A model generated the notes under the pieces. It did not search any database. It had not been told where the DNA came from and saw only the letters and a list, made by a program, of their open reading frames with translations. Shown here in pieces: positions 1 to 7,178 of a stretch of DNA of 64,000 nucleotides. Location: NCBI RefSeq assembly GCF_023920705.1, contig NZ_CP094657.1, positions 248,001 through 312,000 of the forward strand, read 5' to 3'. The position numbers and the translations under genes were made by a program. Origin of the DNA: Acinetobacter sp. XS-4. Lineage in GTDB: Bacteria > Pseudomonadota > Gammaproteobacteria > Pseudomonadales > Moraxellaceae. Numbering within the stretch: position 1 is the first letter of the stretch; every line of letters begins with the position of its first letter.

Positions 1-1
1 T

Positions 2-1015
2 GATTATTCCCCACATACTAAATATACCGCTCAAAAAATTCAGGATAAAGTCGCTCGTGGAGCATATTACTATTCAATGTTTACTATTGAAGCGAAAGAC
101 TCTAATCACATTCCTCGATTGATCAAAAAACTACATCAACGTTATGAGCTTAAATTAACAAGCCGACAACGTAGCTATCGCATGAGTCAAAGTACTCCGA
201 TCGCCGATCTCATTATTCAAAAAAGTTTAAATCTGGATAATTGGCTATTTGTTCTATTGATAACAACTCCATATAGTCACGATCATGCAAAAAATGCCCA
301 TGATCGAGTTAAGGAAATGAATAGGCAACAGCTCGTGAAGGACAAAATTAATGAGCTAGAAAATACCACATGGAACAAAGACCAAGAACATCAAGATTTA
401 TTTTTTCTCAAAAAGTACTTTGATGATGCAGAGAATTTCCAGTGTGTACTGAATAAGCCATATCTGGATTTATCTTTTGGCAAAGGTCAGGTGGAACTAG
501 TTCGTTTAACCCATAAAAAGTATGGGTCTCAACAAGGTAAATTTTATCGCCAACCGACTAAAAGCTTTTCTTGGACTTGGCGGTTCACACAGGTATGTAT
601 TGAACAGAAACGCAAGGAATTAACCCAGATTATCAGTCGTATGATTTCGCAGCCGAATAGCAGTGCTCCACATGATTTAAAGCTATGGCAGCATTATATG
701 AATGTCTATGCAGTGTTTCGCGGTACACGCCAACAAGCTGGACGTTTATATACTTTCGGAAAGAAGTTTTATTTTAGTCGGGCAAAGAAAACTTGGGATA
801 ATGCTCAACTACCGAAACTCGATCTTAAAATTATTCTGAGATACCAGACCTATGCAGAAAGCTTTGAAGAGTATGATTTAAGGCGCTATGTTTATTCGAT
901 GTGTGGAGAGGAGTTACCACGTGAAATTTCAAAAACACTTGATGAAGAGGAAGCAGGAAGCTTTATCGAAAAATTTATATATAACAATGAGATCAATGTT
1001 GATGAAATTTCTTAA
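2..1015 (+). CDS. Unknown protein, 5' end cut by the window edge
   Basis: I do not recognise this family. The reading frame is open from base 2, and the codons before the first internal ATG (77) read like protein, so the true start is probably outside the window. At least 337 residues are present. The product is soluble, rich in K, R and aromatic residues, with no signal peptide or membrane segment and an acidic C-terminus. Its gene converges on the XRE regulator at 1258-1046. The charged, nucleic-acid-binding-like composition and the island setting would suit a replication or DNA-handling role, but no catalytic motif supports that. Confidence 0.6.
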   Translation, partial: DYSPHTKYTAQKIQDKVARGAYYYSMFTIEAKDSNHIPRLIKKLHQRYELKLTSRQRSYRMSQSTPIADLIIQKSLNLDNWLFVLLITTPYSHDHAKNAHDRVKEMNRQQLVKDKINELENTTWNKDQEHQDLFFLKKYFDDAENFQCVLNKPYLDLSFGKGQVELVRLTHKKYGSQQGKFYRQPTKSFSWTWRFTQVCIEQKRKELTQIISRMISQPNSSAPHDLKLWQHYMNVYAVFRGTRQQAGRLYTFGKKFYFSRAKKTWDNAQLPKLDLKIILRYQTYAESFEEYDLRRYVYSMCGEELPREISKTLDEEEAGSFIEKFIYNNEINVDEIS

Positions 1016-1045
1016 AAAATATGACGACTAGATGGAAACTGGTCA

Positions 1046-1258
1046 TCATATATCTGGTAAAAGTTCTCTTGGTTGAACCTTCAATACAGCAGCAATTTCA
1101 TACAATTTTACCACTGTTATGTTAACTTCCCCACGCTCTATACGACCTAAGTAGCTTCTGTCAATATTACAAAGTAAAGCTAATTTCTCCTGTGTAATCT
1201 TCTTTTCTACTCTAGATTTCCTAATTAAAAGTCCAATTCGACTAGGTAAATCATTCAT
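1046..1258 (-). CDS. Small XRE-family repressor, C-protein-like
   Basis: A 70-residue single-domain helix-turn-helix protein. The HTH covers about residues 7-62, with the Q-E-K-L-A turn and the recognition-helix segment DRSYLGRIERGE typical of the lambda Cro/XRE fold. The size and sequence style match the controller (C) proteins of restriction-modification systems as well as small phage repressors. The start is an ATG preceded by AGGA about 8 bases upstream. The gene is divergent from the exported pair starting at 1350, and the 91-bp gap contains several dyads, including a C-box-like site at 1297-1323. Inference: it represses itself and/or the 1350 promoter. No methylase or endonuclease gene is visible nearby. 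Confidence 0.85.
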   Translation of the reverse strand: MNDLPSRIGLLIRKSRVEKKITQEKLALLCNIDRSYLGRIERGEVNITVVKLYEIAAVLKVQPRELLPDI

Positions 1259-1286
1259 AGTTCATATCCTAAAAGAATAGAACTAT
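1257..1286. repeat. 7-bp inverted repeat at the XRE start codon
   Basis: The arms ATAGTTC (1257-1263) and GAACTAT (1280-1286) are perfect complements separated by 16 bases. They span the leader of the XRE gene and could be an operator half-site pair or an mRNA hairpin. Confidence 0.5.
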
Positions 1287-1296
1287 TAAAGTTTGC

Positions 1297-1323
1297 GGAT
1301 TAAGAGTCCACGGACTATAATCC
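1297..1323. promoter_or_regulatory. C-box-like operator overlapping a sigma70-type promoter
   Basis: Read on the minus strand, the site is GATTATAGTC (1322-1313), spacer CGTG, then GACTCTTAATC (1308-1298). This is the paired GAYT..AGTC arrangement of controller-protein operators. On the plus strand a promoter is superimposed: TTGCGG (1293-1298), a 17-bp spacer, then TATAAT (1316-1321), pointing at the gene at 1350. Binding here would block RNA polymerase. Confidence 0.65.
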
Positions 1324-1344
1324 TCATTTAATTAAAATGAGGAT
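1320..1344. repeat. 10-bp inverted repeat over the predicted transcript start
   Basis: The arms ATCCTCATTT (1320-1329) and AAATGAGGAT (1335-1344) are perfect, with loop AATTA. The right arm carries the GAGGA ribosome-binding sequence of the 1350 gene. With the promoter at 1293-1321, transcription would begin near 1328, so the element is more likely a DNA operator than an mRNA hairpin. Confidence 0.55.
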
Positions 1345-1349
1345 AGCTA

Positions 1350-1697
1350 ATGTTAAGAAAAATAATGTCTATATTGATATGTTGTGCAAGTACTTCAATT
1401 TTTGCTGAGAATTGGTTAGGTAGTGATAATTCTAAAGTTGATGTTGATACATTAGAGCATTTAAAAGCGACAAATAGTTTTGCACTTACAATTCATACGT
1501 CAGTTGGGGACAACCTGTATATGAAAGCTAAGCTATATATTTACTGTAATTCTAATGAATATCAATTCAAGTCAATAAGAGCCTATAAAAATGATCAATT
1601 GGCGAGAGTTGAAAATGAATGGGGTAAAAAACATATTTCGGAAGCATCGAAAGGTTCAACAATCTATAGCGTCTATGAAGCTGTATGTAAGAAATGA
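1350..1697 (+). CDS. Exported small protein, surface-adhesin-E-like
   Basis: A 115-residue protein with a signal peptide. It has a basic start, a hydrophobic core through about residue 17, and probable cleavage after S-I-F-A before E20. The mature part of about 95 residues has two cysteines (Y-I-Y-C-N near residue 66 and A-V-C near the end), which could form one disulfide. This two-Cys layout and its partner gene suggest a relative of the surface-adhesin E domain, but the match is weak by eye. The ATG has GAGGA 6 bases upstream. The stop overlaps the next start (ATGA), so the two are translationally coupled. The promoter is covered by the XRE operator-like site. Confidence 0.65.
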   Translation: MLRKIMSILICCASTSIFAENWLGSDNSKVDVDTLEHLKATNSFALTIHTSVGDNLYMKAKLYIYCNSNEYQFKSIRAYKNDQLARVENEWGKKHISEASKGSTIYSVYEAVCKK

Positions 1698-2104
1698 GAA
1701 TCTATATGAATAATAAGTTTTTATTTCACTGTAGTATCTTATTCGCTCTATCGGTATCGCTTTCACATGGAGCAAACTGGACAGCTATTTCTATTAAAGA
1801 TGATCATTCACTTTATTATGATGAAGAATCAATCAAAATTGTTAATGGTGATACAAATTTAAAGCAAGTATGGCAAAAAGTAATCTTTCGCATAGATACT
1901 GAAAATACGCGTAAAAATGACTATATGCTTTCTTTAGAATACTTTAATTGTGAGGATGGAAAAAGGGCATTAAAAAAACTCTATATTTATAATGCGAATA
2001 GAACCCTTAAGTATAATTTTACCCATGAAAAATTGAAGTTTGAAGATATTGTTCCAGAGTCATTCAGTGAAATTGTTTTTAAATCAGTTTGTTTAAAAGC
2101 TTAG
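1694..2104 (+). CDS. Exported small protein, surface-adhesin-E-like
   Basis: A 136-residue protein with a signal peptide ending near S-H-G-A about residue 27. The mature domain shows the pattern seen in surface-adhesin E-like proteins: an N-terminal W, a Y-Y-D-E-E-S-I segment, K-Q-V-W-Q-K, a Y-F-N-C cysteine, a P-E-S-F motif and a C-terminal V-C. Two cysteines could form a disulfide. It overlaps the previous gene by 4 bases. An alternative ATG at 1706 also has a plausible Shine-Dalgarno sequence and would give 132 residues. Known: proteins of this domain are often outer-surface or periplasmic and host- or matrix-binding. Inference: the pair forms one exported module controlled by the XRE protein. 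Confidence 0.65.
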   Translation: MRIYMNNKFLFHCSILFALSVSLSHGANWTAISIKDDHSLYYDEESIKIVNGDTNLKQVWQKVIFRIDTENTRKNDYMLSLEYFNCEDGKRALKKLYIYNANRTLKYNFTHEKLKFEDIVPESFSEIVFKSVCLKA

Positions 2105-2196
2105 ATTACTTATTAAATTTCATTATTAGGAAGTGCCACTTAAGAGAGTCCATTCTCTAAAAAAATTTCCTTATAAAGTTGTAACCGAAGTTTGAA

Positions 2197-2445
2197 TTAT
2201 CTCTCCTTATTTGATTGAGAGAGCACAGATGCTGCTAATGTTTTAGTGGTGTCATTATATTTATTACTTTGCAATACTTGTGAGGCTTTTGTCTCCATCT
2301 CACTGCTAGTTTGTTTTGATGAATGAGATTGAGATAGAGCAGAGCCTGCAAGTTCTTTTTGAATTGAAGAAGATGATGAATCTTTTAGAACTTTAGAGGC
2401 TAAGGATCCAACAGATTTCGAAGTTTGCTTAGAGTTTTTTGACAT
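2197..2445 (-). CDS. Ser/Gln-rich small protein with a tandem internal repeat
   Basis: An 82-residue, Ser/Lys/Gln-rich soluble protein. It contains two copies of a roughly 25-residue unit: A-S-K-V-L-K...L-A-G-S-A-L-S-Q-S (about 16-40) and A-S-Q-V-L-Q...L-A-A-S-V-L-S-Q-S (about 53-78). Each would form one or two amphipathic helices. No signal peptide is present. The ATG is preceded by GGAG at a 7-8 base distance, which supports translation. I do not know its function. Similar small repeat proteins occur in accessory regions of Acinetobacter. Confidence 0.65.
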   Translation of the reverse strand: MSKNSKQTSKSVGSLASKVLKDSSSSSIQKELAGSALSQSHSSKQTSSEMETKASQVLQSNKYNDTTKTLAASVLSQSNKER

Positions 2446-2605
2446 ATTAGATCTCCAATATAGATTGTTTTTTCATCATATATTAAAACTTGATCTGAGC
2501 AATAAATGAACGACATGAGATGTCGCTCTAATGATTTTTATATATTTTATTTCTGTGGAAAAAATATAAGGTAAAGGTGAAAAGAATAATTTGGAGATTA
2601 CTTTT

Positions 2606-2815
2606 ATGTCGTCACAAGAAGTTAATATGATTTGTTCATGCGGAAGCGATAAGTTCAATGCACCAGCTAAGCTTAGAGCTTCAGATCTTATTACATGTGC
2701 AAAATGTGGTAAGCAACAAAGATTCGGGAAGATTCAAAAGGACGCTGTAATGAAAGTAAAAAAGCAGTTTGAAAAAGATTTACAAAAGATGTTTAAGAAG
2801 GCGGGTTTTAAATAA
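2606..2815 (+). CDS. Small zinc-ribbon protein
   Basis: A 69-residue protein. Its N-terminal half holds C-S-C-G (about residues 9-12) and C-A-K-C-G (about residues 31-35), which fits one zinc knuckle pair. The C-terminal half is a lysine-rich helix (K-K-Q-F-E-K-D-L-Q-K). The ATG at 2606 is preferred over the upstream TTG at 2591 because GGAG (2593-2596) sits at the right distance. Function is unknown; a nucleic-acid-binding or phage-accessory role is plausible. It converges on the DUF3987 gene across a strong hairpin. Confidence 0.65.
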   Translation: MSSQEVNMICSCGSDKFNAPAKLRASDLITCAKCGKQQRFGKIQKDAVMKVKKQFEKDLQKMFKKAGFK

Positions 2816-2835
2816 CGTTTTATAGTCTAAACCGC

Positions 2836-2878
2836 ACCTACAAAACCTACGAAACCTAGTTTCGTAGGTTTTGTAGGT
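2836..2878. terminator. 20-bp perfect hairpin between convergent genes
   Basis: The left arm 2836-2855 and right arm 2859-2878 are perfect complements with a 3-base loop. Each arm contains two near-identical blocks (CCTACAAAA and CCTACGAAA), so the hairpin is itself built from a short direct repeat. It probably terminates both the zinc-ribbon gene and the DUF3987 operon, although neither side has a long T-tract. Confidence 0.7.
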
Positions 2879-2890
2879 AACCTTTTTGCA

Positions 2891-4465
2891 CTATTTACGA
2901 ATTTGGGGATTTATAAAAAAACGTTTTGAAGGACGCCCACCTTTATCCGATAGTTCAGATTCCATAAATTCTACACAATGATTTTCTACTAAAACTTCAA
3001 GAGCATCATTTACAAATTCAACTGTTGTTAAATTCTTCCACTTTTTTTGTGCAATTAATCTTGCAGTAAATCCTTCAGAATACCAACTATGATTCGATGG
3101 AATTTTTTGAATTTTCTGTAGAAGTATATTTGCTCGTAGTGTTGATGAGTGAGTAACTAAACCATAGACTCGTTTTGCATGTGTTTCAAGATAATTACAC
3201 CAATGGATTGCCAGCTCCGTTGCCGTTTTGCTAACTTCTCCATTGTAATTGTGTTGAATACATTCAATGATATGGAAAATAAGAGCTAAACTTGGCATCA
3301 ACTTACCATATTTTGATAGATGCTCTTGAATAATTGGATATTCCTCTGAAGGAATTTTTTTAGTATGTAAGTTGGTTGTCCATTCGATAAAAAGTTCTTG
3401 GGCATCCTCACAAAAGTTAAAGTACGGCCTGAATTCATTTTTATCTGTAGAGTGTGCTCCAATTTCAATAAAATCTTGAAATTCTAGTGCATCTATTTTC
3501 TCAAAAAGATTATAAATATTTTGGCGAATTTCTTTATTTGGCTTTTCATCTACATATTTCCAATCATCAACATCAGGATAAGCTAATAATTGAAATCTTT
3601 GTAAAAGCCCGTCATTGCCAAGTCCGTTGATTGACTTTTCTAAGTAAGTGATCAATTTATCTGGTTGGATACCACCCAGAACGGATAAACAATGGTTTTT
3701 TATATGTCCATTTCCCCGCATAACTCTGTCAAAAGTATATGAGCCTGTCCCATTCCACCCTTCTAGATAATACGATCGACCTGTATCAGTATCATTTTGA
3801 TCAAGTGATGAAAGTAAACCTATTAATTCGTCCCGTTTGCTTAAAATACCAGCAGGATTGTCTTTTTGGATTTCAGCTAATGCCTCTGGGGTAGAATCGT
3901 TAGTCATATATCTTTTCAAAGTTGGCGATACTAAACTTTTATTTTGTAACTCCATTAAATTGCATACAATTTTTTCCTGTTCCTCAGCAGTCTCAGCCTT
4001 TCTTAACATTTCCTTCAATTTTTTTTCTTGAGCTTGATACACTAAATTAGTCACCTCAAAATCTTTACACTTCTTTGTATAAAGAGCTTTTGCTTTATCA
4101 ATTAAAATATCTAAAGGGCGGGTGCCAATATTCATTGCTGGAGATTTTTTACTACTTGGTGGAGCTACAATTGCCCCCCAGAGGTTCGGTACAACATTCC
4201 AGTCATCTAATTTTTTAGGTTTAATACCAACTCGAGAACCTAGCAACGAACCTAAGGCTGTAATTAAACAGATGGCTATCAAATCAGGGGACATATTGTC
4301 CGCTCTTCTTGCTTCACCAAATACATAATCTGCCAATTCTCGAGGAAGCATTTCCCGTTCTAATTTTTTTACAGGTAAAAGCTCAGTACCGAAATATTGT
4401 GGTGCTTTCCAGTTAATTGAATTTATGACGTTTTGATAGTTTTGTTGTAAAGAAAAATCTTTCAT
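2891..4465 (-). CDS. DUF3987-domain protein of integrative elements
   Basis: A 524-residue soluble protein. Residues about 35-420 match the DUF3987 family by eye, with the conserved L-G-S-L-L-G-S-R stretch near residue 72, the N-L-W-G-A-I-V-A-P-P segment near residue 95 and S-K-K-S-P-A just after it. The family is found on plasmids, prophages and islands and resembles the non-catalytic or helicase-like part of primase proteins, which fits element replication. The C-terminal 80 residues look like a winged-helix tail ending in a basic G-G-R-P-S-K-R. The gene starts 5 bases after the AlpA-like gene, so they are almost certainly cotranscribed. Confidence 0.75.
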   Translation of the reverse strand: MKDFSLQQNYQNVINSINWKAPQYFGTELLPVKKLEREMLPRELADYVFGEARRADNMSPDLIAICLITALGSLLGSRVGIKPKKLDDWNVVPNLWGAIVAPPSSKKSPAMNIGTRPLDILIDKAKALYTKKCKDFEVTNLVYQAQEKKLKEMLRKAETAEEQEKIVCNLMELQNKSLVSPTLKRYMTNDSTPEALAEIQKDNPAGILSKRDELIGLLSSLDQNDTDTGRSYYLEGWNGTGSYTFDRVMRGNGHIKNHCLSVLGGIQPDKLITYLEKSINGLGNDGLLQRFQLLAYPDVDDWKYVDEKPNKEIRQNIYNLFEKIDALEFQDFIEIGAHSTDKNEFRPYFNFCEDAQELFIEWTTNLHTKKIPSEEYPIIQEHLSKYGKLMPSLALIFHIIECIQHNYNGEVSKTATELAIHWCNYLETHAKRVYGLVTHSSTLRANILLQKIQKIPSNHSWYSEGFTARLIAQKKWKNLTTVEFVNDALEVLVENHCVEFMESELSDKGGRPSKRFFINPQIRK

Positions 4466-4470
4466 GATGA

Positions 4471-4758
4471 TTAAACCTCAACTTCTTTTGATTTAATCCA
4501 TTCTTCAATGTCTTCTATTCGCCATACCGTCAGTCTTGTGGATAAACGAATAGGTTGTGGAAAATCACCTGAGCGTACTTTATCCCAAATAGTTGATTCT
4601 CCTAAAGGAAGAATGCCTTTTTTAGCTGGTTTCCCTTTTATTTTTATGGTTTTACCATGTTTGTTTACATATGTTCTAGCTTTTCGCTCTGCTGTAGTTG
4701 CTATTTCAGCCATGCGAGCATAACCAGAGAGATTAAAAGTTATATTTTGCTTTGGCAT
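4471..4758 (-). CDS. AlpA-like HTH regulator / excisionase-type protein
   Basis: A 95-residue protein. Its C-terminal 55 residues carry the AlpA/MerR-like winged helix: L-P-L-G-E-S-T-I-W-D-K-V-R-S-G-D-F-P-Q-P, then W-R-I-E-D-I-E-E-W-I. Known: AlpA proteins of P4-like and CP4-57 elements activate int or act as recombination directionality factors. The N-terminal about 45 residues are Lys/Arg-rich. It lies between the 273-aa gene and the DUF3987 gene in the integrase run, the normal place for such a regulator. Confidence 0.8.
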   Translation of the reverse strand: MPKQNITFNLSGYARMAEIATTAERKARTYVNKHGKTIKIKGKPAKKGILPLGESTIWDKVRSGDFPQPIRLSTRLTVWRIEDIEEWIKSKEVEV

Positions 4759-4882
4759 ATGATATTAGACTAACCTGTTGTTCACTGTAGATGTTCGTAG
4801 TGAAGCAAATTTTTAGTAAGGTCAGGTAAGAGGGGTAAAATAAAATAATACCCCACCTATTTTTTTTGTTATTAAAAATTAA

Positions 4883-5704
4883 CTATTTAGATTTTTTTTT
4901 ATAATTTCTATTTCTCGTGGAGCCCCATTTTAAAAAAGGTGTAGCGATTTCTCTTATTCGATTTATTGAAGAGTCTCCTCCAATTTGTGAGCCATTATAA
5001 CCAGTATGGTTTTCTACCCACTTATTTGCTTGATTTGAATGTGTTTTTTCAGTCTTTTCTTCTAAATATAAATACTCCCATAACTTAATTGAAGAAACTA
5101 AATCTGGTGCATAATACGGATTTTCTTCATTAAAGATATTATTGACAAGATCTTTAGAAGATTGATAGGTAAGCTGCATTTCTTCTATTAATGTTTCTAA
5201 TTTTTTAATTTCTTCTTTTAATTTATTATTTTCATTAGTTAGTCTTATATTTTCAGCAGACTTTTCTTGCGTAAATTCTATTTCCATACTTTGAAGATCT
5301 ATACCAGTTTTATATTCAAATTCAATAAAAAAACTCTTCTTTATCCATGCATAATTTTTTAGCTCAGGAATATCACTGTTACTATTGATTTTATTAGCTG
5401 CGATTTCTAAAAGTAACTTATCTAAAAGAGAAGAGCTGTAATTATCTCGATATAGCTCTAAAGGCTTATTATCAAATTTTTGGAACTGATTGTAACCTGT
5501 ACAATCTTCATTAATATCAATTTTTATTAATAACTCTGCAACTTCTGAGTCATCAGCGAGATCGGTTTTGGCTTTGATGAGTTCTAAAGCTTTTCCAACT
5601 GATAAAAAATTATCATTTTTTTCGAGTATATTTTTAGCAGATTCCAATTTATCACCTTGAGTAGTTTTGATTAAATTAAAAAAAAAGTTAGGTAGAACTG
5701 CCAC
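4883..5704 (-). CDS. Unknown coiled-coil protein downstream of the integrase
   Basis: A 273-residue protein starting at GTG, 14 bases after the integrase stop, so it is read from the same transcript. The first about 115 residues are acidic and helical. Residues about 140-190 form a coiled coil rich in E, K, N and L (E-N-N-K-L-K-E-E-I-K-K-L-E). The C-terminus is basic and ends in R-N-R-N-Y-K-K-K-S-K, which could contact DNA. The DNA is notably AT-rich. I do not recognise the family; its position suggests an element-specific accessory or immunity gene. Confidence 0.6.
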   Translation of the reverse strand: MAVLPNFFFNLIKTTQGDKLESAKNILEKNDNFLSVGKALELIKAKTDLADDSEVAELLIKIDINEDCTGYNQFQKFDNKPLELYRDNYSSSLLDKLLLEIAANKINSNSDIPELKNYAWIKKSFFIEFEYKTGIDLQSMEIEFTQEKSAENIRLTNENNKLKEEIKKLETLIEEMQLTYQSSKDLVNNIFNEENPYYAPDLVSSIKLWEYLYLEEKTEKTHSNQANKWVENHTGYNGSQIGGDSSINRIREIATPFLKWGSTRNRNYKKKSK

Positions 5705-5718
5705 AGTTCAATTTCATA

Positions 5719-6981
5719 TTAAATAAAAGAATTATCATTATCTTGAGGTTTAAAAACTGAAACATCTCCCCCTTGTCGTAAGGTATCTAGATAGTCAGAC
5801 CATAATTGCATAAGTTGCCTTCTGCGCTTTAAAAATTTAGTACGGTTATAAGCCGTACCATTTGGATCTTTTACGGTATGGGCGAGTTGATGTTCAATAA
5901 TATCTATTCGATATTCTATTTCTTCACCCAATAAGGTTCTTGCAGTAGCACGAAAGCCATGAGCTGTGTGTTTTCCTTTATATCCTAAACGAATTAAGGC
6001 TTGGCGAATGGTATCTTCACTCATGCATTCCAAATTTGTTTTCGTACTAGGGAAAACAAATTTGGAAGTTGTTTTTAATTGTTCTAGTTCTTTTAGAATG
6101 TCAAATGATTGACGTGATAGGGGAACAATATGATCTTGATATGTTTTACTAGCCTTAAAACTCAAACAATGATTTTCAAAATCTACTGATTTCCACAATA
6201 AACCTCGTACTTCATTTGGCCGCTGATAAATGTAAGCTGATAGTTTGAGCGCAAGCTCAGTCCTTTTTCGTGCTCGAGGATTTTCAGCTCTATATTGCCA
6301 GATTTTGATAAGTAATTCTTTTAGCTCCCTTTCACTAACAATAGCATTGTGATTGCCTCTAATAGGCTTCGGGAGGGTAATATCATACGCAGGGTTATAA
6401 GAAATTATACGCTTCTTGAGTGCAAGTTTTAGAATCATTCCTATGATTGATTTAACTCTTCTTGCTGACTCAAGAGCACCCCGTTTGACAATTTGTTCTG
6501 TTACATCTTTTTCTAACTGTTCTACTGTAAAACTGGTAACAGGCATATCACCAATAAAGGGCAATATATCTTTGTTTAATTTTCGAATAGTTTCACTATC
6601 GACTTTACCCTCTAGTTCTCTGATCTTCAGCCATTCTTCTGAATATTTTTTAAATGTATTTTCTAAATTGGCTTTTAGTTCGTTACGTTGATTATTTCTT
6701 TCTTGAGCAGGATCAACTCCATTCGAAAGAAGTTTTTTAATTTCATCTCGTTTAAGTCTTGCTTGCTCAAGTGAAATTTCTGGGTATACCCCAATTGCAA
6801 AAGTATTTGGTTTCCTACTAATAGGACGACGATAGTCTAGACGCCAATATTTTGAACCATTCTTGTGCGTTAATAAATATAAACCTCCACCATCAGAATG
6901 TTTATTTTTACCTTGTGGATTAGAGTCATATTTTAGATTTTTAACGGTTTTAGCTGTTAACTTATTTGATTGTTTTGCCAT
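5719..6981 (-). CDS. int: P4-type tyrosine integrase
   Basis: A 420-residue site-specific recombinase. The N-terminal about 90 residues are the DUF4102 arm-binding domain (D-G-G-G-L-Y-L-L, then W-R-L-D-Y-R). A SAM-like core-binding domain spans about 105-205. The catalytic domain shows R in Y-Q-R-P-N-E-V-R, H-x-x-R in A-H-G-F-R, H in H-Q-L-A-H and the nucleophile in A-Y-N-R. All key residues are present, so it is probably active. The ATG at 6981 matches the family's usual start (M-A-K-Q...); a longer frame begins at 7020, but neither start has a strong Shine-Dalgarno sequence. It faces away from the tRNA-Ser 3' end, its probable attB. Confidence 0.92.
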   Translation of the reverse strand: MAKQSNKLTAKTVKNLKYDSNPQGKNKHSDGGGLYLLTHKNGSKYWRLDYRRPISRKPNTFAIGVYPEISLEQARLKRDEIKKLLSNGVDPAQERNNQRNELKANLENTFKKYSEEWLKIRELEGKVDSETIRKLNKDILPFIGDMPVTSFTVEQLEKDVTEQIVKRGALESARRVKSIIGMILKLALKKRIISYNPAYDITLPKPIRGNHNAIVSERELKELLIKIWQYRAENPRARKRTELALKLSAYIYQRPNEVRGLLWKSVDFENHCLSFKASKTYQDHIVPLSRQSFDILKELEQLKTTSKFVFPSTKTNLECMSEDTIRQALIRLGYKGKHTAHGFRATARTLLGEEIEYRIDIIEHQLAHTVKDPNGTAYNRTKFLKRRRQLMQLWSDYLDTLRQGGDVSVFKPQDNDNSFI

Positions 6982-6983
6982 AT

Positions 6984-7066
6984 CTGTCGGTACAAATTTT
7001 AATAATCCACATAGATACATGCGGATTGGAGAAAAATAATGAATATACCGACAATTGTACCGACAA
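6984..7066. repeat. TACCGACA repeats around the int start
   Basis: TACCGACAA occurs directly at 7046-7054 and 7058-7066. An inverted copy (TGTCGGTA) lies between the two possible int start codons, just upstream of the ATG at 6981. These are candidate arm-type integrase sites or regulator operators. Confidence 0.5.
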
Positions 7067-7079
7067 AGATATCAGTATG

Positions 7080-7167
7080 CTACCGTAGAACCCTGTAGTG
7101 TACTGTAGCGTGAAAGATGTAAATCTTGTTTTAAATTAATAATTTAACACTACGGCATAATACCGTA
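7080..7167. repeat. Degenerate CTGTAG-type repeats between int and tRNA-Ser
   Basis: TACCGTAG, CCTGTAGTG and ACTGTAGCG occur in a row from 7081. They are followed by the inverted repeat TACGG (7151-7155) and CCGTA (7163-7167), which lies 11 bases from the tRNA 3' end. The spacing suits AlpA/Xis or integrase arm sites. Confidence 0.45.
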
Positions 7168-7178
7168 TATAACAAATC

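Noticed and set aside
1046..2104. A restriction-modification system around the C-like regulator
   Set aside because: No methyltransferase motifs or endonuclease-like gene are present within the visible neighbourhood.
2476..2658. A 60-aa minus-strand frame
   Set aside because: It overlaps the zinc-ribbon gene, has no ribosome-binding site and is compositionally poor.
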